DNA of 64,000 nucleotides from DASRDU01 sp035560235 (GCA_035560235.1 DATMAG010000061.1:84482-148481); one strand, 5' to 3'. Numbered from the stretch's first letter, positions 16,948 through 26,448 are shown. The notes: generated from the sequence alone by a model not told the origin. Program-made: numbers and translations.

Positions 16948-18671
16948 GCGACGAAACGAAAAAAAAGAGGCTGCGCAGTTCAAAGTGGTTCGGCCCGACC
17001 GACAAGGGCGGCTTTATTCACCGGGGCTGGATGAAGAATCAGGGCCATCCTGATCATCTCTTTGATGGCCGTCCGGTGATTGGCATCTGCAATACGTGGT
17101 CGGAACTGACGCCGTGCAACGGGCACTTCCGCGAGCTTGCCGAACACGTCAAACGCGGCGTCTATGAAGCGGGCGGCTTTCCGCTTGAATTTCCGGTTAT
17201 GTCGCTTGGCGAGCCGCTGCTCAGGCCGACGGCGATGCTCTTTCGCAATCTGGCGAGCATGGATGTTGAGGAGTCAATCCGCGCCAATCCGATTGACGGC
17301 GTCGTGCTGCTCGCTGGCTGCGACAAAACGACTCCGGCGCTGATGATGGGCGCGGCAAGCTGCGATTTGCCGACGCTGGTTGTCTCTGGCGGGCCGATGC
17401 TCAACGGCAAATTTCGCGGGCGGGATATTGGTTCGGGCACGAATGTCTGGCGCTTCAGCGAGGACGTGCGTTCGGGCGCAATGTCGCTCTGTGATTTTCA
17501 GGAGGCTGAATCGTGCATGTCGCGTTCGACCGGACATTGCATGACGATGGGGACGGCTTCGACTATGGCGAGCCTGGTTGAAGCGCTGGGGATGGGTCTG
17601 CCGCAGAACGCTGCGATTCCGGCGGTTGATTCGCGCCGTTACGCGCTGGCGCATCTGGCCGGGCGGCGCATTGTCGAACTGGTTCACGCGGACGTGCGAA
17701 TGTCGCAGATTCTGACGCGCCAGGCTTTTGAAAATGCGATTCGCGTGCTCGGCGCAATCGGCGGTTCAACCAATGCGGTCATTCACCTGCTCGCGATTGC
17801 CGGGCGCGTCGGGGTTGAACTGACGCTCGATGATTTCGACCGCCTGGGCCGCGATGTGCCGTGTCTGGTCAACCTGATGCCGTCGGGTAAATATCTGATG
17901 GAGGATTTTTATTACGCGGGCGGAGTTCCGGCAGTGATTCGTGAACTCGGTGATCTGATTCACCGCGATGCGCTGACGGTGAACGGCAAAACGATTTGGG
18001 AAAACAATGCCGATGCGCCGTGCTGGAATCGTGATGTCATCAGGCCGCGCACTGAACCGCTCTCGCAGGGCGGCCTCGCAGTGCTGCGCGGCAATCTGTG
18101 TCCGAACGGCGCGGTCATTAAGCCTTCAGCCGCAACGCCCGCGCTGATGAAGCATCGCGGGCGCGCCGTCGTTTTTGAAAACATCGAAGACCTGCACGCG
18201 CGAATTGACGACCCGCTGCTTGAAATTGACGAAAGCTGCGTGATGGTTTTGAAAAACTGCGGGCCGAAGGGTTATCCCGGCATGGCCGAAGTCGGCAATA
18301 TGCCGCTGCCGCCGAAGATTCTGCAAAAGGGCATTACCGATATGGTCAGGATTTCGGATGCGCGGATGAGCGGCACGGCTTACGGCACGGTGGTGCTGCA
18401 CGTCGCGCCCGAGGCCGCCGCTGGCGGGCCGCTCGCGCTGGTTGAAACCGGCGATTTCATCGAGCTTGATGTGGCAGCGCGGCGGCTGCACCTCGATGTA
18501 TCAGACGCAGAACTGGCGCGTCGGCGCGCGCGCTGGCAGGCTCCGGCGATGATTTATGACCGGGGCTACACCAGGCTTTACATTGAGCATGTGCTGCAGG
18601 CTGATCGCGGGGCAGACTTCGACTTTCTGACCGGGCACAGCGGGGCTGAAGTCGGGCGCGAATCACACTGA
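16944..18671 (+). CDS. IlvD/Edd-family sugar-acid dehydratase
   Basis: This 575-residue protein is of the dihydroxy-acid/6-phosphogluconate dehydratase family, an Fe-S enzyme. Cluster cysteines are visible in ELTPCNGH, LLAGCDKTTPA and STGHCMTMGTAS, and DARMSGTAYGTVVLHVAPEA is in the C-terminal beta domain. The N-terminal RSSKWFGPTDKGGFIHRGWM is closer to the pentonate/hexonate dehydratases (L-arabinonate or D-xylonate type, usually [2Fe-2S]) than to IlvD of branched-chain amino acid synthesis. Given its pentose-phosphate operon, a sugar-acid substrate is likely; 6-phosphogluconate (Edd, Entner-Doudoroff) is possible, but no KDPG aldolase gene is nearby. It overlaps the Uma2 gene by 4 bases. 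Confidence 0.88.
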   Translation: MSDETKKKRLRSSKWFGPTDKGGFIHRGWMKNQGHPDHLFDGRPVIGICNTWSELTPCNGHFRELAEHVKRGVYEAGGFPLEFPVMSLGEPLLRPTAMLFRNLASMDVEESIRANPIDGVVLLAGCDKTTPALMMGAASCDLPTLVVSGGPMLNGKFRGRDIGSGTNVWRFSEDVRSGAMSLCDFQEAESCMSRSTGHCMTMGTASTMASLVEALGMGLPQNAAIPAVDSRRYALAHLAGRRIVELVHADVRMSQILTRQAFENAIRVLGAIGGSTNAVIHLLAIAGRVGVELTLDDFDRLGRDVPCLVNLMPSGKYLMEDFYYAGGVPAVIRELGDLIHRDALTVNGKTIWENNADAPCWNRDVIRPRTEPLSQGGLAVLRGNLCPNGAVIKPSAATPALMKHRGRAVVFENIEDLHARIDDPLLEIDESCVMVLKNCGPKGYPGMAEVGNMPLPPKILQKGITDMVRISDARMSGTAYGTVVLHVAPEAAAGGPLALVETGDFIELDVAARRLHLDVSDAELARRRARWQAPAMIYDRGYTRLYIEHVLQADRGADFDFLTGHSGAEVGRESH

Positions 18672-18725
18672 GGCCGATGCAGCGAAGCTGCTCGCTGTCA
18701 AATCTTCAGTTTTCCTGATCCTGAT

Positions 18726-19064
18726 TTATCCGGCCACGTGCAGACCGCAGCGGACGCAGCGGGCGCTTTTCGCGTAATCGTAAGCGCGGATCAGCGCAAA
18801 CGCCAGCATGGCAGCCAGCAGCCCGACCAGGCCGCTCAGCAGCACCGTGAATAACAGCCTGGCATCACCCTGCGTAGTGAGTTCGTAAATGAAAGTCACG
18901 AACTGAGCGGTCAGCCCTACGACAGTTGCGGTGAGGAAAGTCTCGACGACAGATTCACCATTCCGGCTGGCGCCGGTGAAGTGAGTAAATGGTGTCCTGC
19001 TGCGAGGTGAGGGTTCAACCGGATTTCTGCGAACTCCGGCTGCGCACCAGGGACAAACCTGCAT
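18726..19064 (-). CDS. Small two-TM protein with split CxxC zinc-ribbon ends
   Basis: This 112-residue protein has CPWCAAG at its N-terminus and CVRCGLH at its C-terminus, with two transmembrane helices between them (about 45-60 and 70-92). Both CxxC pairs would face the same side and could together form one zinc ribbon. AAGGAG precedes the ATG at 7-base spacing, which supports translation. I do not recognise a named family. It converges with the dehydratase gene and is divergent from the sigma factor gene. Confidence 0.7.
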   Translation of the reverse strand: MQVCPWCAAGVRRNPVEPSPRSRTPFTHFTGASRNGESVVETFLTATVVGLTAQFVTFIYELTTQGDARLLFTVLLSGLVGLLAAMLAFALIRAYDYAKSARCVRCGLHVAG

Positions 19065-19259
19065 AACCTTTCTCCTTGAAATTGATTGGTAAAGAACAGA
19101 AGTGAATGTGAGGTTTCACCCGGAACATAAGCGAAAGTCGGGGCTGTTTCCAGCCACTGTCGAAATTTTCTTCACCGGCGGGGTTATTGACCGCTGCTCC
19201 TGTCCGGCATATTCTTGGCGACCTGAAATTGAAGATCAACTGATTCAACGGCTGACCGA

Positions 19260-19826
19260 ATGGAAACTCCTGCGGATGTAACTCAACTCCTGCTGGCCTG
19301 GAGCAGCGGCAACCGTGAAGCCCTCGATCAGCTCCTGCCGCTGGTTTACCACGAACTCAGAAAGATCGCCGAACGCTATCTCAAACGCGAGCGGTCAGGC
19401 CACACGCTGCAGACGACCGCGCTGGTTCACGAGGCGTATCTGAAACTGATTGACCAGCGACAGGTGCAGTGGCAGAACCGCGCCCATTTTTTTGGCATCG
19501 CGGCGCAGGCGATGCGGCGCATTCTGGTGGATCACGCGCGCAGTCGACAGACCGGCAAACGCGGCAGCGGCGGCGTGCGCATCACGCTGGATGAAAATCT
19601 GGATGTCTCTGACGAGCGCGCGGCAGACCTGCTCGCGCTCGATGATGCGCTCACCGCGCTCGCTGAACTCGACCCGCAGAAGAGCCGGATCGTCGAACTG
19701 CGTTACTTCGGCGGCCTTTCGATTGAAGAAACCGCCGAGGTCCTGGGCATCGGCACTGCCACAGTGATCAGGCAGTGGCGGCTGGCGCGGGCCTGGCTTT
19801 ACGGTGAGATTAACAAAGGCGATTAA
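19260..19826 (+). CDS. ECF-type sigma factor (Sigma70_ECF, TIGR02999-like)
   Basis: This 188-residue sigma factor has region 2 (AHFFGIAAQAMRRILVDHAR, preceded by HTLQTTALVHEAYLKL) and region 4 (QKSRIVELRYFGGLSIEETA, then TVIRQWRLARAWLY). These are the signatures of the ECF subgroup common in Acidobacteriota and Planctomycetota. Such factors usually lack a classical anti-sigma factor and are paired with a Ser/Thr kinase, as here: the kinase gene starts about 140 bases downstream on the same strand. Phosphorylation-based control is therefore the likely regulation (family knowledge plus context). Confidence 0.92.
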   Translation: METPADVTQLLLAWSSGNREALDQLLPLVYHELRKIAERYLKRERSGHTLQTTALVHEAYLKLIDQRQVQWQNRAHFFGIAAQAMRRILVDHARSRQTGKRGSGGVRITLDENLDVSDERAADLLALDDALTALAELDPQKSRIVELRYFGGLSIEETAEVLGIGTATVIRQWRLARAWLYGEINKGD

Positions 19827-19911
19827 GGCAGACAGGATTGACAGAAGGCAGGAAGCCTCGCAGTGGTTTGCCGCACTGAATCAATCCTGAAAATCCTGTC
19901 AATCCTGTCCG
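19827..19911. repeat. Palindromic element, AATCCTGTC family
   Basis: The left part (19827-19853) contains GACAGGATTGACAG. The right part (19880-19911) contains the tandem units AATCCTGAAAATCCTGTC and AATCCTGTC. The match between arms is partial. It lies between the sigma factor and kinase genes. Confidence 0.65.
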
Positions 19912-19968
19912 ATGTTCGTGGTTCGATTCGGACCGGAAGGATCACGGAACGACTGCATTCCCCCCGCT

Positions 19969-22900
19969 ATGAGTCCCGAACGCTGGAAACAGATCGAGGA
20001 AATCTTCAATTCCGCGATTGAACTGTCGCCGGATGAGCGTCCTGCGTTTCTGGCTCAGGCCTGCGGTGATGACGCCGAATTGCGCCGCGAAGTCGAACGG
20101 CTGATCGGCAATGACGCCGCAGCCGGAGATTTCATCGCATCTCCCGTTCATGTTTCACACCTCACCAAACTGCTGGATCAAACCGTCACTGATCACAGCC
20201 TGCTGCTCAACGCCACGCCAACGGATCAGATGATCGGGCGGCAGGTCGGCGCTTACCGGCTGGAACGCGAAATCGGGCGCGGCGGGATGGGTGCGGTCTA
20301 TCTGGCTGTGCGCGCCGACAATGAATTTTACCGGCGCGTGGCCATCAAGCTCGTCAAGGGCGGGATGGATTCTGATTTCATCATCCGCCGCTTCCGGCAC
20401 GAGCGGCAGATTCTGGCGAGTTTCGATCACCCGAACATCGCGCGACTGCTCGATGGCGGGACGACCGAGGACGGGCGGCCCTGGTTTGCGATGGAATACA
20501 TCGAAGGTCTGCCGGTCACGCGCTGGTGCGATGAACGCAGGCTTTCGATTCACGAGCGGCTGCGGCTCTTTCTGCAAATCTGCGCCGCCGTGCAGTACGC
20601 TCATCAGCGACAGGTCATCCACCGCGACATCAAGCCGGGCAATATCCTGGTTACTGAAGACGGGCAGCCGAAGCTGCTCGATTTCGGCATCGCGCGGATT
20701 CTCGATCCCGAACTGCTGCTCGATTCCGGCGAACTGACCGTCGCCGGCATCCACCCGATGACGCCCGAATACGCCAGCCCCGAACAGGTGCAGGGGCAGC
20801 CGGTCACTCCGGCCTCTGATCAGTACGCGCTCGGAGTGCTGCTGTATGAACTGCTGACCGGGCGGCGTCCGTACCGTCTGCGCAATCGCCTGCTCCCTGA
20901 AATCGCGCGCATCATCTGTGACGAAGTTCCGGAACTTCCGAGCGCAGCCATTCATCGCGCCGAAGAGATCATCTCGACAACCGACCGCCATCCGACGCCG
21001 GAACTCGTCAGCCGCCAGCGCAGCACCACGCCCGAAGAACTGAGTCTGGTGCTTTCGGGCGGCCCGGACAACATCGTGATGCAGGCGCTGCAAAAGGATC
21101 CGCAGCGCCGCTACGGTTCAGTCGCTGAACTCGCCGAAGACATCAGCCGCTGTCTGCACGGGCTGCCGGTGGCGGCTCCGGCTTGTAACATCAGACCTGC
21201 TGATCCGTATGAAACAGGGCTGATCAGCGCGCTTCCGGCGCAGAATTCAATCGCCATTCTGCCGCTCAAGCCGCTCCTGGCCGAAGCCGGAACCGGCGCG
21301 ACGCACAACTTTCTGAGCGTCGGACTCGCTGACGCGCTGATTACGCGGCTCAGCAACATTCACAGCCTGACCGTTCGCCCGACGGCTTCGGTCATCAGAT
21401 ATGCAAAGGCCGACAGCGACGCGCTGACGGCGGGGCGGGAACTCGGCGTCAGCCACGTGCTCGACGGGCGCTTTCTGCAATCGGGCGACCGCATTCGCGT
21501 GACGGTGCAACTGATCAACGTTCACACCGCCGCGCCACAGTGGGCCGCGCAGTTCGACAAGAGCGGCGCTGATCTGCTGGAGCTTCAGGACTCGCTCTCA
21601 GAACAGCTCGTTCAGGAGATCGCTCGCAACCTGACGGGCGAGGAGCGCATCCGGGTGGCCCGGCGCGGCACCGAGAATCCTGAAGCCTACGAAGCCTACC
21701 TGCGCGGGCGGTATCACTGGCACACCTACACTGATGAAGGCCTGGCCCGCGCGATCACCTGTTTTTATGAGGCCATCGCGCTCGATCCGAACTTCGCCGC
21801 GGCCTACACCGGAGTCGCCGATTACTTCAACTGGATGGGCATCACTTCGGTGCTGCCACCGGATGAATGTTTTCTGGCGGCGAAGGAGGCAGCAACAAAG
21901 GCTGTGCAGCTCGATGACAAACTGGCTGAGGCGTACACCTCGCTGGCCATCGCGACGTGGGCCTATGACTGGGACAGCGTCATGAGCAGTCAGCTGCTGC
22001 GCCGCGCCATCGAACTCAATCCCAACTATGCGCAGGCTCATCAGTGGCTGGCGCAGTTTCGCAGCGTGCAGGGTCGTCATCCCGAAGCCATCACGACGAT
22101 GAACCGCGCGCTCGAGCTTGATCCGCAGTCGCCGGCGCGACACGCGATGATGGCATTCGTGCTGCACAACGCGCGGCAGCACGCTGAGGCCTGGCAGCAC
22201 GCTCAGCGCGGCCTCGAAATCGAACCGCACCATCCGCTGGCGCTGCAGGCGAAGGCGTGGATCGGCCCGCACCTCGGCAGGTTCGATGAAGCTCTTTCCG
22301 CCTGTCGCCGGGTCGTCGAAGTGACCGAACGCGCGCCCATTGCGCTCTGGGCCCTGGGATACACTCTCGCGGTGACAGGCAAACGCCGCGAAGCGCGCAC
22401 GGTGCTGAACGAAATGCTCTCGCTGGCGCGCAGCCGCTACATTCCGAATTACTTCTTCGCCCGCCTGCACACGGCTCTCGGCGACACTGATCAGGCTTTT
22501 GAGCAGCTCAACAGGTCATTCGATCATTACGAATCGTGGGCGCAGGAGATCACTGTTGATCCGCAGCTCGATCCGCTGCGCTCTGATCCGCGCTTTGCCC
22601 GGCTGATTGCCCGCATTCGCCCGCGTCACAGCAGCGACAGCGAGGAAACAGTAGCCGATCAGCGGCCCGAAACAGTGCGGCTCGACAAGCCTACAACAGG
22701 TGAACCGGTCTCGCCTTCGGGCAGGCTGAAATCATTGCCCGCCGCGATCGGAAGGCAAAGAAGGCGCTACAGCCTGATCATTGCGACTGCATTCTGCGCG
22801 CTGGCGCTCATTGTCACCACAATCCTTTATTTCAGACCGCGACCGACAGCCGTTGTGATGAAGGACGGCATTCCGGTCAACCTCACCCGTCACATCGCCG

Positions 22901-25110
22901 TTGACCGCTTTCCGCGCGTGTCGCCCGACGGAAAGCAGATCGTCTTCATCAGCAATCGTGACGGCCTGCCTGAAGTCTACGTGATGAAAGCCGGCGGGAG
23001 CGACGTGCGGCGGCTGACCTACAATTCTGCGGAGGAGCTTGCCCCGTCATGGTCGCCTGACGGAACGCGAATCGTTTACGACGTGCTGACCGCTTCAGGC
23101 GCAGGCAGCGACATCTGGATGATGAATTCCGACGGCAGCAATCAGACGAATCTGACCCGCGGCAGCGGCTTCAATTCGCGCGCAGTCTTTTCGCCCGATG
23201 GAAAGCTGCTAGCCTTTGCCAGCCGCCGCGACACGAACGAGGAAAACAACTTCGATATTTATGTGATGAATGCCGACGGCACTGCACAGCGGCGCGTGAC
23301 GAGCGATCCGGCTTTTGAAACCGAATCCGCGTGGTCGCCCGATGGCAAACGTCTCGCCTTCACGCGCGAAACGGGCCGGGGCGCTTCCGACATTTTCGTG
23401 ATCAGTGTGGATGGCGCGGGCCTGTTCAATCTGACCCGGACTCCGAACACGCGCAACGGGCAGCCTGCGTGGTCGCCCGACGGAAAGCTGATTGCTTTCG
23501 TCTCTGATCGCCATTCGCCGAAAAACAGCTCTGACATCTGGGTGATGAATGCCGATGGCAGCAATCCGCATCCGGTCACGCGCAGTCAGTCGCTGAACAT
23601 CGAACCCTCGTGGATGCCAGACAACCGCCATCTGGTCTTTCAGACTCACCGCGACGGCAACAGCGAAATCTATCTGACCGACAGCGCCGAGAACAGCGAA
23701 ATCAGGCACGGAAGCGCCAGCAGCCTCGCCCGCTCTGTCGCCGTCCTGCCCTTCAGAACCGCGAGCGCAGGCGAGACGGATGAATCGCTCGGCCTCGGCC
23801 TGGCAGACGTGCTGACGACCCGCCTCGGACAGCTCAGACAGCTTTCGGTCAGCCCGTTCTCAGCCGTGCGCCGCTACGCCGGAAACCAGAACGATCCGGT
23901 GCGCATCGGCAGAGAACTGAATGTCGAACACGTCGTCAGCGGCACGCTGCAGCACAACGGCGACCGCGTGCGCGTGAGCGCGCAGATGCAGCAGATCAGC
24001 GATGGCCGGATTCTCTGGGCCGAAACCTTCGACGAAAAATTCACCGACCTCGGTTCACTGCAGCACGCCATCGCGAGCCGCGTGCTGCGCGCTCTGACGC
24101 TTGAACTGACCGGCAGCGAACTCGCGCAGCTCAACAAGACCTGGACTGAAAACAGCGAGGCCTATCAGCTTTATCTGGTCGGTCGCTATCACTTCAACAA
24201 ACGCTCGGTCGCTGAACTCAGCGAAGCCATCAGATACTTCAATCAGGCGCTGCAGCTCGACAACAGATTTGCGCTTGCCTATGTCGGCCTTGCTGACAGT
24301 TATGCGCTGCTGCAGCTTTATCAGGGGCCGCCGGTCAATCTCTATCCGCGCGCAAAGGAGAACGCCCTCAAAGCCCTGGCGCTGGATGAGTCACTCGCTG
24401 AAGCGCATTCATCGCTGGCTTACGTCAGTTTCTATTACGACCGCGACCGCATCGGCGCCGAGCGCGAATTCCGCCGCGCCATCGAACTCAATCCGAGCTA
24501 TGTGACCGCGCATCACTGGTTCGCGCATGTCCTGGCGGCGGAAGGACGCGAGAGCGAGGCTCTGGCTGAAATCAGACTGGCCGAACAGCTTGATCCGCGT
24601 TCACCGATTGTCAAAACCGCCGTCGCCCTGGTCTGGTTCTATGCGCGTGAATACGAGCAGGCACTGGAAGCCTGTCGCCGTGCGCTTGAACTTGATCCCG
24701 GCCTCGTTCCGGCGCATCGCGTCATGCGCTGGATTCATCAGGCGCAGGGCCGCTATGACGAAGCCCTCGCCGCTTATCAGCAGGAAAAAAGTTTCAGCGG
24801 TTTTTCCGGTCATGAATGGCCCGCGATTCTGGCGCAGATTCAGGCCATCGGCGGCAGACGCGACGAAGCCCTGACGACACTGACGCGCGGCCTCGCCACT
24901 CCGGAAGGTCGCCGCGAAGCCGACAACCTGCCCTTTGAAGTCGCGCTGGCTTACGCGCTGATCGGCAATCACGACCAGGCATTGCGCTGGATGGAGCGAG
25001 CCGAAGCCACTAAAGCCTACGTCTTCAACTTCGCTCAGGCAGACCCGCGCCTCGACAAACTGCGCACCGATCCGCGCTTCACTGACCTGCTGCGCAAAGC
25101 CGGACTGTAA
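19969..25110 (+). CDS. Ser/Thr protein kinase with two FlgO/TolB-N-like + TPR modules and a PD40 propeller
   Basis: This is a 1713-residue protein. A cytoplasmic Hanks-type kinase domain occupies about 85-360, with GRGGMGAVY, VAIK (Lys about 126), HRDIKPGN (about 218) and DFG (about 239). Next come a FlgO/TolB-N-like alpha/beta domain starting SIAILPLKPL (about 427) and TPRs to about 885. One transmembrane helix follows (about 934-956), then six WD40-like PD40 repeats with the SPDGK/WSPDG pattern (about 970-1240). A second FlgO-like domain starts SVAVLPFRTA (about 1253), and a second TPR array runs to the end. The ATG at 19969 starts the usual MSPERWKQIEEIFNSAIEL header of this family; the longer frame adds only repeat-derived residues. 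It probably senses an extracytoplasmic signal and acts with the adjacent ECF sigma factor. Confidence 0.92.
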   Translation: MSPERWKQIEEIFNSAIELSPDERPAFLAQACGDDAELRREVERLIGNDAAAGDFIASPVHVSHLTKLLDQTVTDHSLLLNATPTDQMIGRQVGAYRLEREIGRGGMGAVYLAVRADNEFYRRVAIKLVKGGMDSDFIIRRFRHERQILASFDHPNIARLLDGGTTEDGRPWFAMEYIEGLPVTRWCDERRLSIHERLRLFLQICAAVQYAHQRQVIHRDIKPGNILVTEDGQPKLLDFGIARILDPELLLDSGELTVAGIHPMTPEYASPEQVQGQPVTPASDQYALGVLLYELLTGRRPYRLRNRLLPEIARIICDEVPELPSAAIHRAEEIISTTDRHPTPELVSRQRSTTPEELSLVLSGGPDNIVMQALQKDPQRRYGSVAELAEDISRCLHGLPVAAPACNIRPADPYETGLISALPAQNSIAILPLKPLLAEAGTGATHNFLSVGLADALITRLSNIHSLTVRPTASVIRYAKADSDALTAGRELGVSHVLDGRFLQSGDRIRVTVQLINVHTAAPQWAAQFDKSGADLLELQDSLSEQLVQEIARNLTGEERIRVARRGTENPEAYEAYLRGRYHWHTYTDEGLARAITCFYEAIALDPNFAAAYTGVADYFNWMGITSVLPPDECFLAAKEAATKAVQLDDKLAEAYTSLAIATWAYDWDSVMSSQLLRRAIELNPNYAQAHQWLAQFRSVQGRHPEAITTMNRALELDPQSPARHAMMAFVLHNARQHAEAWQHAQRGLEIEPHHPLALQAKAWIGPHLGRFDEALSACRRVVEVTERAPIALWALGYTLAVTGKRREARTVLNEMLSLARSRYIPNYFFARLHTALGDTDQAFEQLNRSFDHYESWAQEITVDPQLDPLRSDPRFARLIARIRPRHSSDSEETVADQRPETVRLDKPTTGEPVSPSGRLKSLPAAIGRQRRRYSLIIATAFCALALIVTTILYFRPRPTAVVMKDGIPVNLTRHIAVDRFPRVSPDGKQIVFISNRDGLPEVYVMKAGGSDVRRLTYNSAEELAPSWSPDGTRIVYDVLTASGAGSDIWMMNSDGSNQTNLTRGSGFNSRAVFSPDGKLLAFASRRDTNEENNFDIYVMNADGTAQRRVTSDPAFETESAWSPDGKRLAFTRETGRGASDIFVISVDGAGLFNLTRTPNTRNGQPAWSPDGKLIAFVSDRHSPKNSSDIWVMNADGSNPHPVTRSQSLNIEPSWMPDNRHLVFQTHRDGNSEIYLTDSAENSEIRHGSASSLARSVAVLPFRTASAGETDESLGLGLADVLTTRLGQLRQLSVSPFSAVRRYAGNQNDPVRIGRELNVEHVVSGTLQHNGDRVRVSAQMQQISDGRILWAETFDEKFTDLGSLQHAIASRVLRALTLELTGSELAQLNKTWTENSEAYQLYLVGRYHFNKRSVAELSEAIRYFNQALQLDNRFALAYVGLADSYALLQLYQGPPVNLYPRAKENALKALALDESLAEAHSSLAYVSFYYDRDRIGAEREFRRAIELNPSYVTAHHWFAHVLAAEGRESEALAEIRLAEQLDPRSPIVKTAVALVWFYAREYEQALEACRRALELDPGLVPAHRVMRWIHQAQGRYDEALAAYQQEKSFSGFSGHEWPAILAQIQAIGGRRDEALTTLTRGLATPEGRREADNLPFEVALAYALIGNHDQALRWMERAEATKAYVFNFAQADPRLDKLRTDPRFTDLLRKAGL

Positions 25111-25226
25111 AGGAAGAGAGATGACGGAACAAACGGAAATAACGAAACAAACTGAAGCAGAACTCAACACCATCAGAAGCCTTTCGTTCATTCCGTTATT
25201 TCCGTTTGTTCCGTCATCTCTCTTCT
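25111..25226. repeat. Palindromic element, ACGGAACA family, copy 2
   Basis: The left arm (25111-25160: GAGAGATGACGGAACAAACG then GAAATAACGAAACAAAC) pairs with the right arm (25181-25226: TTTCGTTCATTCCGTTATTT then CCGTTTGTTCCGTCATCTCTC). The same family occurs at 1239-1353. It directly follows the kinase stop and is read through by the start of the DUF2891 gene. Confidence 0.85.
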
Positions 25227-26308
25227 GTTTTTTTCTGCTGGCGTTACTGCTCACGCATCCTATGAGTGCTTCAACCAATGATCGTCTGACGCTGACTGAA
25301 GCTCAGGCTTCGCACCTAGCGCAGCTTCCACTGAAGTGCATTCGCCGCGAATATCCCAACAAACTCGACCACACAATGAATGACGCCAGTGAGGTCAAAG
25401 GCCCGCGCGCGCTGCATCCGGCCTTTTATGGCTGTTACGACTGGCATTCATCGGTGCATGGTCACTGGATGCTGGTGCGGCTGCTCAAAACCTTTCCGCA
25501 CCTGCCCGAAGCGAAACAGATTCGTGAAGCGCTCAGTGAAAACCTCTCAGCCGCGAATATTCAGGCTGAAGTGGCCTATCTCAATCAGGCAAACCGGCAA
25601 TCCTTCGAGCGCACTTACGGCTGGGCGTGGCTGCTCAAACTGACTGAAGAACTGCACACCTGGAACGATGCCGACGGAAAAAAATGGGCAGCGAACCTGA
25701 AGCCGCTCGCTGATGCGCTCGTGGCGCGTTATCTGAACTTTCTGCCGAAACAGACCTATCCGATTCGCACCGGCGTGCATCCGAATACGGCCTTTGGTCT
25801 GGCCTTCGCACTCGATTATGCAAAGACCACTGGCGATCAGAAGCTCACTGATCTGATTATTGAACGCAGCCTGAACTATTACGGGAAGGATGTGAACTAC
25901 CCGGCAGCGTGGGAGCCGGGCGGCGAGGATTTCTTTTCACCCGCCTTGATGGAAGCCGATCTGATGCGGCGCGTGATGAAGCCCGCTCAATTCAGACTCT
26001 GGTTTCATCGCTTCCTGCCGGGCATTGCCAAAGGCGAGCCGCACTCGCTGCTGACTCCGGCGACAGTGGCCGACCGCAGCGATCCGAAGATCGTTCATCT
26101 TGATGGCCTGAACCTGAGCCGCGCCTGGTGCATGCGGTCAATCGCCGCAGCCCTGCCCGCCACTGACCCGGCGCGCAAAGTGCTGGTGAATGCCGCGACT
26201 CGTCACGCCACCGACGCGCTCGCCAATGTCGCCAGCGGCGATTACGCCGGTGAACACTGGCTGGCATCGTTCGCTGTTTTTATGCTCTCCACACCAGAGC
26301 CGCAATAA
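25121..26308 (+). CDS. DUF2891 family protein
   Basis: The conserved part (from about residue 55: LTEAQASHLAQLPLKCIRRE, HPAFYGCYDWHSSVHGHWML) is the DUF2891 family, an all-helical toroid of unknown function. From the ATG at 25121 the protein has 395 residues and a hydrophobic leader, PLFPFVPSSLFCFFLLALLL, that looks like a signal peptide. About half of that leader is encoded by the right arm of the palindromic repeat. The alternative ATG at 25262 (MSASTND) gives a cytoplasmic protein. Family members often carry signal peptides (recollection), which would favour the upstream start. It lies 10 bases after the kinase stop. Confidence 0.82.
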   Translation: MTEQTEITKQTEAELNTIRSLSFIPLFPFVPSSLFCFFLLALLLTHPMSASTNDRLTLTEAQASHLAQLPLKCIRREYPNKLDHTMNDASEVKGPRALHPAFYGCYDWHSSVHGHWMLVRLLKTFPHLPEAKQIREALSENLSAANIQAEVAYLNQANRQSFERTYGWAWLLKLTEELHTWNDADGKKWAANLKPLADALVARYLNFLPKQTYPIRTGVHPNTAFGLAFALDYAKTTGDQKLTDLIIERSLNYYGKDVNYPAAWEPGGEDFFSPALMEADLMRRVMKPAQFRLWFHRFLPGIAKGEPHSLLTPATVADRSDPKIVHLDGLNLSRAWCMRSIAAALPATDPARKVLVNAATRHATDALANVASGDYAGEHWLASFAVFMLSTPEPQ

Positions 26309-26448
26309 ATCAGTCCCGCGAAACCAGCACTCTGACGAAAACTCTTTCCTTCTGCGCGACGGTTCCAGTTACTTCGGGCAGCTCGGAGATTCAATATCAC
26401 AGCCGGGATGCTCTCGCAGCTTCCGAAACCCTCTGCCCCTGCAAACCG

